From Istiophorus platypterus (Eukaryota; Chordata; Actinopteri; Istiophoriformes; Istiophoridae): a stretch of 64,000 bases of DNA. How positions within the stretch are numbered: the stretch's first letter is position 1; each line of letters opens with the position of its first letter. Positions 1 through 10,700 of this stretch are shown here, in pieces. The notes under the pieces were generated by a model that saw nothing but the letters and a program-made list of their open reading frames with translations, made no database searches and was not told the DNA's origin. Position numbers and translations under genes: made by a program. The DNA lies in contig CM029131.1 of the NCBI GenBank assembly GCA_016859345.1, positions 13,103,884-13,167,883 of the forward strand, read 5' to 3'.

Positions 1-13
1 TTACTCGCGGTAC

Positions 14-1275
14 TTGGATTTCTTTTCGCCTGCAGAGTTTCTGGGCGAAAAGTTTTACTTTTGACTCGGATGATAGAACCTTCCGTTGCCTCCCCCCAAC
101 AGGTGAAACATTAAAAATGCCACTAACATGTTAATGCATCAATAATAATAATAATAACCAAGTAATATAATATAAAACTGAAAGTAGCTGTTCTGTAGAG
201 ATAAGTACTTTTACTTTGATGCTTAAGTACATTTTGCCAATTATACTTCCACATCTGTAAAACTCCGATCACAGTAATTCAAGGTTTAATGGAGTTTTGT
301 CACACTGCAGGTAAACTGCTTTTACTTAAGGGAAATATCTGAATTCTTCTTCCTCCACTGCTGATTTCTGGTATTTATCTACTTGTTTGTCTTTCTTTCG
401 ATTCTTGAAAAGCCAGTTTCAAGACAGACATATATCTTTGTTCTTTCCATTTACTGTTTACAGTTCACTACATAAATAATAATATCTTTGCAGCTTTTTA
501 AAATATAAAAATATATTATTTTGCATTTTATCTCGTTGGGGCATTAAAACTAGTGGATTGGATCCAAAGTCAAAGCATCAAACCAAAAAATGAAGTAAAT
601 GTAATTAAAGTGGGATCTAAAGTAAACAAAAATATAATATATTGTTTGGATTTTCTTTCGCCTGCAGAGTTTCTGGGCGAAAAGTTTTACTTTTGACTCG
701 GATGATAGAAACTTCCGTTGCCTCCCCCCAACAGGTGAAACATTCAAAATGCCACTAACATGTTAATGCATCAATAATAATAGTAATAACCAAGTAATAT
801 AATATAAAACTGAAAGTAGCTGTTCTGTAGAGATAAGTACTTTTACTTTGATGCTTAAGTACATTTTGCCAATTATACTTCCACATCTGTAAAACTCCGA
901 TCACAGTAATTCAAGGTTTAATGGAGTTTTGTCACACTGCAGGTAAACTGCTTTTACTTAAGGGAAATATCTGAATTCTTCTTCCTCCACTGCTGATTTC
1001 TGGTATTTATCTATTTGTTTGTCTTTCTTTCGATTCTTGAAAAGCCAGTTTCAAGACAGACATATATCTTTGTTCTTTCCATTTACTGTTTACAGTTCAC
1101 TACATAAATAATAATATCTTTGCAGCTTTTTAAAATATAAAAATATATTATTTTGCATTTTATCTCGTTGGGGCATTAAAACTAGTGGATTGGATCCAAA
1201 GTCAAAGCATCAAACCAAAAGATGAAGTAAATGTAATTAAAGTGGGATCTAAAGTAAACAAAAATATAATATATT
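14..1275. repeat. 632-bp tandem duplication, two copies
   Basis: Bases about 14-642 recur at about 646-1274. The unit is 632 bp: the TGCAGAGTTTCTGGGCG anchor is at 31 and again at 663. By eye the copies differ at fewer than about a dozen positions, so the duplication is recent, or is an assembly artefact. Inside each copy (about 200-362 and 832-994) is a stretch of TTTACTT/AAGTAC words ending in CTTCTTCCTCCACTGCTG. It resembles a common teleost interspersed repeat, so one mobile-element fragment was duplicated along with its flanks. A third partial start (TGTTTGGATT, about 1275) ends the array. I see no gene here. Confidence 0.9.
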
Positions 1276-1536
1276 GTTTGGATTCTCTTTGCGATATAAA
1301 TACACAGTTCAGTTTTAAGAACATTTGGCATCACTACATATTTAGCCATTGGATGAAATAAGGTGCACGTGCACTGGGACGCCGCAGCGGCTGAATCCGA
1401 GGCGGGATTCAAACCATTTCTTCGTGCGCAACGCAGGCGCTTTTATTTTGTAGGGCCGGGCGGAAGTCCCGTAGTGGCTGCACGCACGACTTGACGTCGG
1501 TGGTTGGCGAAGGGGGAGTGGAGAGACGCTGGGTGA

Positions 1537-1538
<2 letters not shown>

Positions 1539-1572
<34 letters not shown>
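1539..1572. repeat. (AC)n microsatellite in nab1 promoter region
   Basis: About 17 AC dinucleotides, followed by degenerate CACTCACTC. Reading frames through this block on both strands are low-complexity and were not called as genes. Confidence 0.95.
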
Positions 1573-1576
<4 letters not shown>

Positions 1577-1726
1577 TCACTCCGACGCGCACACACACGC
1601 GACGCACACTCGGAGGCGAAAGGGCGCGCGGACAAGACGCAGGAAGGAAGGTCAGCGGCTTTTTCCTGCGCGTTGTTCTCTCCTCTTCTTTCTTCTCTGA
1701 ACGACCGAAGGAAGCAAAAGTTTCCA

Positions 1727-1826
1727 GACAGAGAGAGAGACACACAGAGAGAGACAGACAGAGACACAGAGAGAGACAGACAGAGACACAGAGAGACAGA
1801 CAGAGACGGAGACGGAGAGAGAGACT
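1727..1826. repeat. GA/CA-rich simple repeat
   Basis: An imperfect array of GAGAGA, GACAGACAGAGACACAG words of about 100 bp. It lies in the presumed nab1 5'UTR exon. A second purine-rich run (GAGGAA-type) covers about 2039-2107, directly before the splice donor. Confidence 0.9.
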
Positions 1827-2362
1827 GAGGACTCTCGAAGACGAGCGAGCTCTGGCGGCTTTCTTTCCCTTTTTTTGTCTTTTTTTGCGAGTTGGAAATT
1901 ATTTTTCAATTTCTTGCCCTAATTAGTTAAATATTTAATTTCACGCGCCCTGTTCTCGCGCTGGGATCTCTCCTTCTTTGCGGGCTTTTTTTTTTCTTTT
2001 AGCGCAAATTGCCACCCGTGGTTTGTGTTGACAAACAGCGAGGAGGAGGAAGAGGAAGGAAGAAGAAGGAGAAGAGGAGAGGAGGAAGAAGAAGGAGAAG
2101 AGGAGGAACCCACCGGAGCCACCAACTCACCAGGTAAGGACAAAATCCCGAGGCACGGGCTGGATCCCGCACGTTACCTGCCGCTGCCTTTATCCTCAGC
2201 GCAGCGAGAGGCATCGGCGCGCACACGCACACACACACTCACTCACACACACACACACACACCGTGACAGGAACGGCTCTAACACATCCCCGAGGGTCAC
2301 TTGAACGCGTCGTCTCGGCCCGAGTGGACGGGTAGAGGAAGGCGACCCCCCGGCGCGCGGAG

Positions 2363-2371
2363 GCGGGGGCG
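2363..2371 (+). promoter_or_regulatory. EGR-type binding site (GCGGGGGCG)
   Basis: An exact match to the EGR consensus GCG(T/G)GGGCG, about 230 bp downstream of the presumed exon 1 donor. NAB proteins are EGR co-repressors, so an EGR site here would fit a feedback loop. The word is also SP/KLF-compatible and not rare in CpG-rich DNA. Confidence 0.4.
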
Positions 2372-3319
2372 CCATTATTGGGCCGCCACGCCGCGGCGGA
2401 GACCGTCCTCAGACTAACGGCGTTTACATGAGGAGCTAGGTGTTAAAGTCCCGGGGGGTGTAATGACCACGGTGCTCCCAGGACTATGGACACCCCCCCC
2501 CACACACACACACACAAGGACTCACGCACACTCTCACCTGGTGATCGCAGCGCTGTTGTTCTGACAAACCGGACGTTTCAGAACTATTCCTCCATTTTCA
2601 TTATCATTGTTCTGACGAGAGAGGTCTGCTCCGCACTTGGAAAACTACACATCAGCCTTTAGATCTGAGTGTGTGTGTGTGTGTTAACTAAGTGTGTGCG
2701 TTTTTCTGTATGTGTGTGTGTGTCCTTGGTGCCACTCTGCCAGCACACACCTTTTGCTTCTTCCAGGTGAAAAGCTGAACTCGTTAAACTCGCTTTGTGA
2801 AGCAGGGCTTCGACTTCACAGCCGCCCATTACACCCAGGACACACACACACACACACACACATAATCACATACTCACACACGTCTGCTGCCATTACCCTG
2901 GAGTAGGATGGCCGACTTTTGGGCATCAGTCTGAGAGTGTTTGTGCAGATGATGGACTCACACTCACACACACACACTTATCAAAGCTGATTTTGCTTTT
3001 TGTTTTGTTTTTTTTGCGCGGTGAGCTTCTCCCTCCCAGCTGCAGACAGATGTTTGTGTCGGCGGCTGAGGGACAGCTCACCTGCTGCACACGCACACTT
3101 GTCTGCCTTCGACGCCGCTGTCCGGATCAGACGCCGCTTTGTTGTGGAAAACTGCGGTTTCGTTGTTGTCAGGGCTGCGGCTGACAAGTGCTTTCGCTGT
3201 CAGTCAATCTGCCAAATATAATCACTTAATTGTTTGGTCTGAGAACAATGAAAAAGGCCTTTTTATGGTTTCCCAGGTTCTGGGGTGACATAGCCGGACC
3301 ATAGGTGCAATTTCTCAAG

Positions 3320-3452
3320 GAAAAGCATCAAAATCCTCACATCTAAGAGGCCAGAAGCGGAGAACATTTGTCATTTTTGTCCTGAAAAACGACCGGAGCG
3401 ACCTGCTCTTGGTCAGACTAGGTGCCAATTAATCGACTGACCGTTTCAGCCA
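3320..3452 (+). mobile_element. SINE-like dispersed repeat, copy 1 (tail part)
   Basis: Shares word order with other copies in this window: AATCCTCACAT, a purine-rich AGCGGAGAACATTTG, ATTTTTG...TGAAAAACGAC, then AATTAATCGACTG..TTTCAGCC. The family is recognised from internal comparison and from memory of common teleost repeats. It has no coding capacity. Confidence 0.55.
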
Positions 3453-6400
3453 TGAAAAAGTCCTCGCGCGCCGGAAGGAATGAGTCCAGTCTGATCGTTG
3501 ACCGCGCTGTTCGCAGTCTTGTGCAATAAGATCCCCAGGGAACCTTGGAGCCTCGTTCACACAGGGTCCTCGTCGGATCGTCCCGGAACCTCCCCCTCCC
3601 ACACCTTCTCAGTTCCATTTTTCTTTTTTTTCGCTCAAACTTTATGCACAGCGATTGGCCCAGACCTCGCTGTTCGGACGAAGCTTTAGGGCTTCAGTGT
3701 TCATTGAAAAATAGATAAAGAGATTTAAAAAATCGATCTCACAAGCTTCGCCAAGCTTAAGGATGTGTTTCCCAAAAGCTTCGTAACTGAAGATGCTCTT
3801 GGAAACGGCTTGAGGATCGAGGAGTGACTCCCACGCGGTTGTAGGAGGTGGAGGGTGCCGCAAGAAGCTCCGCAACCCACAGCAGGAAATAAAAAAGATT
3901 GTATTCATTTTAAGTGTACGCTTTTATCATGGATGCCAGTGTTTGCTCCATTTCCCTATTTCTCTGTCTCCTTTCAGGTCCCGTCTCTCTATTTGTTGCG
4001 TTCACTGTCCGTTTTCTGCCAAAGCCGGCGACCCGCGTTTCAGCTTCGTCTGAGCTCTGGCACGAGTATATAACGCCGCCAAAACTTCCACCTGGTAACG
4101 CAGGTCATAGAACTGGTTAATGGACTGGGCTTGGCGCTCACACCAAACAACCCCGAGGATAAAGCGTTTCCCCGTGTCCCTGACGCCACCTGGACTTTGT
4201 GATGTATTTTAACCACACAAAGTTTGCAGGCAGCTAAATATGCAAAGATACTTTGATGTGTTTTCAGCGTTGTCTTAGCTCCACAGACGGATGACGTTAG
4301 GAAGCTCTCAACCTCGAGGAAACCCTTTTAGAAAACCCTTCAACTTGAATGCTAATGGGAAACAGGAAACAACGGTGTGTCAATATTAGAATATATTTTT
4401 ATATATTTGTATAATCAGAATTTAAATCTCTCACTTCGTCTTTATTCTGTTTTTTATTCTCCATAAACTGACTTTGTAACTCGTGTACAAACCGTGGAAA
4501 GACCGTCTGAAGGTTAGGACCAACTACGTCTCTAGTTTAAACACTTGTGATTTGGGCGTTTTCCACTCTGACCAATTCCCACACGCCGATTAGCCGGACC
4601 TGGCCCGGATCCGGAAAACGGTTCGGTTCGGGCCTGAAGCAAAGGTTTTGCACAACCTGCCTCAGATCTCTGGCAAGTCTTAGTTTTGTGCTTTAGTGTT
4701 TGTGTCTGTTGTGGAGTTGTGTGTTTTCTGTTGCTCTGTGTGTATGTGGTCGCTAGGTTTTGTGTATTGTAGACTCCCACCCAGGGACGTCGCGTCAGCG
4801 TGAGACCGGTTTTTGCTTCATTTGTAGTAGCACATTTTGGGCGTTTCTAAAAGCACAAGCAGCATAATTGTTAAATCAATGGATCAGCATATTCAATTAC
4901 TAATATTTTAAAAAAACAACAACGACTTTTATCCCAGGACTGAAATATAACCCGTCTTTTCTGGGCCCGAAACACTGTGGACATTTTCCGATTTTAACTT
5001 GTAAGACTCGTCATTCGAGTAACGAGCACAGACACTTCGTCATCCACCTGGAGTAAAATCCATGATGTATGCTGATGCTCTCTGATTGGCTGGTGTCGGC
5101 AGGGCTACGGCTTCACCGTGCGTGAAACACTTGCGTATGACTTACTTACATGTTGGATAGAAATACATGTAAGTTCACAGGAAAAATGATGAGGATCATT
5201 CATCAAAGTATAAGGAGAAATTCTCTTTCTTACCTTCCCTGTGTTTCAGTTTTTCTCCCCGGTCTGAAATATGTCGCCTTAATAATTAAAAACCTTTTCC
5301 ACTGTTTTTCTTTTTTTTGGTCTGACGTTTCGTGACGCTCATGAATTCTCATTTGAAATATTCCCAGGCTTTTATACAATTTGAATTTTGCACCATAACG
5401 AGGGAGGCGATGCTGCAGCGTCCGTGTTTCTTCGCCGTTAGTCCGACACCGGGCTTCGATTGCTCTGAACGAAAACAAATATCCTCCCGGTGACGAATTC
5501 TCAAATCCCAACCTTCGTCTCAAGGCAATGTGAAACCTTGGCTCTTATTTAAGAGGCGAATTTGGTTGACATGTGATATTTCCTGCGGTGGGAATCATAA
5601 CCACAAGGAAGAGTTTTGAGCTCGAGCAGGACCGGCGGTGTTTGAATAATGGATCGACAGCGAGACGGAATCAGCCGATGGTTGTTTTTTCAGGAGAGAT
5701 TATAACGAGTGTCGGTGGATATCATGGACCTGGATGAACTGGAAAAACCTGTTGTTTGTTTGTTTGTTTTTTAATGCCGACGCTTTTAATGGTCATTTAA
5801 CTTTGAATAGATTTTAGAGATTTTTAAAATTTTTATTTTTAATTTTTTATTTATTTATTTTGTTGTTTTTTTAAGAAGACAGACAAAAGATTAAAGTTAA
5901 AGTTTGGACCTGACCTTTGGCCCCTCTAATGCATCACACGACCCCCGTTCAGGGGTCAGTCCGCCTCATCCGCGTCGTCACTTCCACCGAGAAGCTTCAC
6001 CGAGTGGATCGCGACCCGGTCCGGCCCACGTGTCGCCGCCCGTCTGCTCTGCGGCGGACGTTTCTGTGGCTTTCAGAGGAATCAAACCCAATGTGTAGAT
6101 GGGACACGTCTCCTCTCGGGCAGCTTTTCTCTTTTTTCGCTCAGGCTGAGTTGAGGCCTGCCTGGCTCCCTGGGCTGAGGCTCTCTGGGCCTATTCTGGG
6201 CGAGGCGAGCCCACCACCTACACATCCTGCAGGGGTGGAGAGAGGCATGTGGTCCTCCTAGCAGCCCAGCTCTGCTGACTGCCACTCCTCTGTTAGCTGG
6301 GGCTTCCGCAGGGCCTCACATGCACATAGGAAGAGTCGGGAACAAGCCTCCTTCACATCTCCGCTGTTTCTCCTTCTCTCTCTCTCTCTCTCTCTCTCGA

Positions 6401-6635
6401 TTTAAGGTGGTAAAAAGGCGACAGGAGTTTGTGAGGTTACATTTCAGGTTTTGTCTCTCTCTGTTTTATCTGTTGTTTTGCAATAATAAAAAAAAGCTAC
6501 GGAGGAATTCACATATGATCATGTCAGCGTCGGTGTCCCAGGTGGATTTCTGTCGTTTTGTCTCATACGTAAAGGACAACTTAGACAAACTATTCAGATA
6601 TTCCTCGCTGCAGTTTACATTCTCAGTAAGATCAG

Positions 6636-6903
6636 CTTTAAAAGAAAACTCTGACATTTTGGGAAATGAGCTCATTTGCTTCCTGGCCGAGAGTCAGATG
6701 TACAGATTTAAGCCACTCTCATGTCTGTGCATCAAATATAAAGCAACAGCCAGTGTTGGGTTAGCATAGCTTAGCATAAAGACTGGAAACAGGGGGAACC
6801 AGCTAGCCTGGCTCTGGCTAACGCTGTAGGTTGGAGCCTAGTAACTCTCAGCGAGCAGCGAAAAGCTCATTTAAAAAAAAAATGTCGAGCTGTTCCTTTA
6901 AAG
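6636..6903. mobile_element. MITE-like element with terminal inverted repeats
   Basis: The left end (6636-6655, CTTTAAAAGAAAACTCTGAC) and the reverse complement of the right end (6884-6903, CTTTAAAGGAACAGCTCGAC) match at about 15 of 20 positions. The interior holds the words GACATTTTGGGAAATGAGC, TTAGCATAGCTTAGCATAAA and GACTGGAAACAGGGGGAA. I recognise these as a very common teleost repeat. It is non-coding, 268 bp, and ends 76 bp before the first nab1 coding exon. I could not define a clear target-site duplication. Confidence 0.7.
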
Positions 6904-6981
6904 AGCAGCATTGTCATGTTTTTTCCCTCAAATTTCCTGATGAACCCAAGGTCTTACCAACTCGTGCATCCTCCCCCAGGT

Positions 6982-7782
6982 ATGGCGGCAGTGTTGCCGA
7001 GAACCCTGGGTGAGCTGCAGCTCTACCGGATCCTGCAGCGGGCAAACCTGCTCTACTACTACGAGGCCTTCATCCAGCAGGGCGGCGACGACGTGCAGCA
7101 GCTGTGCGAGGCCGGGGAGGAGGAGTTTCTGGAGATCATGGCCCTGGTGGGCATGGCCAGCAAGCCGCTGCACGTGCGCCGCCTGCAGAAGGCGCTGCGC
7201 GACTGGGTCACCAACCCGGCCCTCTTCAACCAGCCGCTCACCTCCCTGCCCGTCTGCAGCATCCCCGTCTACAAGCTACCCGAGGGCTCGCCCACGCTGC
7301 TCGGCTCCCAAGACCGGGCCAACGCCGCCAGCGTTAAGATGCCCAAAGCCGTCGCCGCCGCCTGCTCCGATCCGGGGAAGCTGGACATGGCGCGGGACAA
7401 GGTGTCGGCCGGTTCGCCCCTGCAGGGCGGCAGCGAGGCACGGTTCTGGTCAGGCCACAGCAACGACAGCGAGCACAGCCTGTCGCCGTCGGACCTCGGC
7501 TCGCCGTCCTCACCCCGGGACGCCCTGGAGGCCCTGGACGCCGCGGCCGTCCAGTCGGTCCTGGAGTGCGTGGACAGGATGGCGCCTGGGCTTCCGAAGA
7601 CGGATCTGGCTGAGGTCAAAGAGCAGCTGAAGAACAACAAGAAGCTGGGGAAGATGATCGGACACATCTTTGAGATGAGCGACGATGACCCACGGAGGGA
7701 GGAGGAGATCCGTAAATACAGCGCCATCTACGGACGCTTTGACTCCAAGAGAAGGGACGGCAAACACCTGACGCTGCACGAG
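6982..7782 (+). CDS. nab1: nab1 first coding exon: NCD1 and start of NCD2
   Basis: A single large exon of 267 codons. It carries all of NCD1, ending around RDWVTNPALFNQPL, and a serine/proline linker with SEHSLSPSDLGSPSSP. It also carries the first two thirds of NCD2, ending HLTLHE. Reading past the donor (GAG/GTGGAT) gives only VDKWAFY and a stop, so intron retention would yield a 274-aa protein with an incomplete NCD2. GC content is well above the flanking introns. Confidence 0.95.
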
Positions 7783-10700
7783 GTGGATAAATGGGCGTTT
7801 TACTGAGCCACTAGATTAACGAATGGGTCCTGCGTTTCACAGCGTTTTTCCCTGAGCTAACCTGACTCGTGTGTGTGTGTGTGTTGTGCAGCTGACGGTG
7901 AACGAGGCTGCCGCCCAGCTCTGTATGAGGGACATGGCTCTGCTGACACGTCGGGACGAGCTGTTCGGACTCGCCCGGCAGATTTCCAGAGAGGTCACCT
8001 ATAAATACACCTACCGCACCAGCAAGTAAGAGCAAGCGCACGCCGTGTTAAAAGGGTTTTTTCTTTTACCGTTGAGCCGGTCTGTTTTTCCAGCTGCAGC
8101 ATTGAACCGATTTTAGACTTTTACTGTTCACGTTAGTCCCGTGAGTCTCTGTCTTTCTGTATTGGGCCGGATTTTGTAACAATCAATGTACTCTCTGTTT
8201 ATTAGAGTCACTAGTGCAACAGTCCCATGATAATAATAATAATAATAATGATGATAATACTTCATATGTCAGAAACCCGACCAGTAAATGCTGGAGCAGA
8301 AATTCAAAGGAGCGTACACTCGCTCGCCAGGTTATTCGGTATAGCTCGATAAAACTAATGCAGTCTAACACAACAGGCCTGTAATAAATCCTCCTCCATG
8401 TTTGCTTTTTAATGAATGTGTTTAAGAGGATGTTGATTTATTTTAATGGTCATTTCGGAGGCTGTAATTCCTGCTGCTGTTGAACTGCTTCGACCGGGCG
8501 CTGTCGTCTCCTCGCGGACGAGTCGCCTGGGCTCCTACCGACTGTCTAATAATGTTCTGTGTTTCTCAAGGACCGAAAAACCCCCCAAAAAAACATTCCA
8601 GCCGACAAAATCGAAAGACAGATGGACAGAGATTCCTCCACCTACAGTCCGATAGATGTTTATCTGCCCGATTTGTCAGTGGTTTATCGTTTCTTTGAGG
8701 CTTAATGCACACGAGCCACGGATGAACACGAATATACGTCCACGTGTCTCGTCCTTTACACTTTTCCGACATAATAACCAGACTCACAACAAGGTTAGGG
8801 TCTTTAAAGAAGTCAACTCTCTAATAATCACAAACCAAAGACATGAGGCGGCTTGATTTTGCAGTTGTCTTGGACTTGTTGTGCATGAGGTGATGAAGCC
8901 TGCTTCCTTGTGTTTCTCTGCAGGTCTCGCTGTGGAGACAGAGACGAGCCGTCCCCGAAGAGGATAAAGACAGAGGTGAGGTCAGCCCCTGGGTCAAAGC
9001 TGCGCAGCGCTGACATCGCTGGTTTTATCGGCTGAGTTTAAAAAAAAAAGAAAAATCACGATTCCTGCATCCAAATTTCTGCCTTTGACTTAAACCCGGC
9101 TCCATTACTGTGCCAAGTTGAGGTTTTGCGGTCGCCTGTAGCAGATACCTGGATCTTTTTGATGTGTTTCACTCGCTGGTTAATTTGTTAGCAGTTAAAC
9201 AAAACCACAAGACTAAACACAAAGACAGAGTCCAAGCAGACGGAGCTGTTCCATGCGACGTTACCAGAAACCGATCGGCAGCAGTGGCGGCGGCAATGGC
9301 GGCGGAGCACAAAGCCGCCTCTCAGCCATCCCCTGCTGACACACTTGGCCGGGAGTCGTCCTCTAGCTCTGAATGGCTCCTCTCACTTCGCAGACCGCTG
9401 ATGGAAAACATGTGGCGGCCGCAAACCGTGCAGGGATTTTAACAAAGAGCCGCGGATGAGCCGACACCTGCTCAATAGCCCTTCACTGAGCTCCTGGTGG
9501 GGGGGGGGCTCAAAGACGCAGAAACAAACTCCCAAAAAGTGTGTTTGTCAGTTGTGTTACCATCAGAGGAAATTCAAAATATAAAAAATGTAACAACCCG
9601 GTTCCTCTGTCCTTTCCCCGCCGCCTGCAGGAGAACTTCTTCGACATCCAGGAGGCGCTGCAGGCCATCCACATGAGGCAGGAGATGCTGAGGGAGCAGC
9701 TGGCCTGCGCCAAGTTGAAAGGAGAGGAAACCGTCGGCCGGAACCTGCAGGTGGGCAGGCGAACGCGATTAACGGGGGGAAAAAGGCGCGGTCACGTTTG
9801 ATAGTGAAACCAGGGGTGAATCTTGGAGGCCGAAGCTGTTCTTCCTCCTGTTAACGTTTTTCCCGATCAAAGCAGCTAAGCAGTGCACACACGGATTGTG
9901 TGTGTCGGACGAACCTTGTCTCCGCTGAGCCCTCGACATCCTTTAAAAACACTCGAGCGAGTCACGCTTGTCGCGCTGCGCCAAGCACTTACCATAGCAC
10001 CCAAATGGGGATTAATCCGCCGCTGAAAATAGTCCGCGACAAACGCACTTGTTGCTCCATTTCTTCCTGTGAGCTGCTATTTTAGGAAAATTACTGAGAC
10101 TTAAAATTAAAACTGTATATTTGTAAAGAGTTTTTGAAATAATTTACATCAGAAATTCTAGGACACATGGTTAGCTTTGGTCTTTTAATTGGATTTGATG
10201 ACAGTAACAAAAACTGCTACTTTTGACGCAAATTATTTTATTTTTGCCCACAAATTTAAAAAAAAGTCAGCTCAAGGGCCACTTACTAGCATCAAATATA
10301 TAATTGCTTTGCTGTAATGTTAATGTTTTAAATGCAGAAATGTGAAAAATCAGAGGCGACCTCGCGTGTTACCTTCAGTCAGCCGCCGAGTTGAAAGGAT
10401 GCTCGGCTGCAGACATGGCGGCGAACTTCCCTGGCGGCAGATGTTTGTGGTGGCAGATGTTTGTGGCGGCAGGATCCAGTTTGATCCCAGTAATGGTCTT
10501 TATTGGTTTCCGTTGCACCGCTGTGGCTTGTTCCCAATTAGAGCCGGAGTGTGGGAGGAGAGCTTTATGATAACTCATTACTCGGAAAACACATTCATGT
10601 TAACTGTGTGTGTGTGTGTGTTTGCCCCTTCACATCTTAGCGCGTGGTGAACGCGTTGTTCGCCTTGTCTCGAGTGTATGTTGTGTGTGTGTGTGTGTGT

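Larger units (their letters stand above)
1380..2133 (+). promoter_or_regulatory. nab1: nab1 promoter and probable non-coding exon 1
   Basis: This is a GC-rich, CpG-containing block after AT-rich DNA. It holds a CRE-like TGACGTCG (1492-1499), a CA microsatellite and long purine-rich runs. It ends in a consensus splice donor, CACCAG/GTAAGG, with GT at 2134. The first nab1 coding exon starts with an acceptor two bases before its ATG, so an upstream untranslated exon must exist. This is the best candidate on the plus strand. The transcription start cannot be fixed; I infer it lies between about 1450 and 1900. Confidence 0.5.
2134..6979 (+). other. nab1: nab1 intron 1 (presumed)
   Basis: This stretch has no supported coding exon. 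It holds a GC-rich beginning with an EGR/SP-type site (2363-2371), CA/GT microsatellites (about 2221-2262, 2665-2683, 2839-2862), a copy of the dispersed SINE-like family (about 3320-3452), AT-rich unique sequence, a TC run (about 6376-6399) and a MITE-like element (6636-6903). Open frames in it are short and show no codon-like bias or homology I recognise. Confidence 0.6.

Noticed and set aside
550..1412. Paired minus-strand frames with identical C-terminal halves
   Set aside because: They reflect the 632-bp duplication of AT-rich non-coding DNA, not a gene family.
7010..7630. 206-codon plus-strand frame in the nab1 exon, and minus-strand frames of 152 and 89 codons over the same bases
   Set aside because: They are shadows of the GC-rich nab1 exon. 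Their Ala/Arg/Pro/Ser composition is that of an off-frame reading.
7783..7806. Premature stop in nab1 as a pseudogene sign
   Set aside because: The stop lies after a proper GT donor. The true reading frame continues at 7892 and all later exons are intact.
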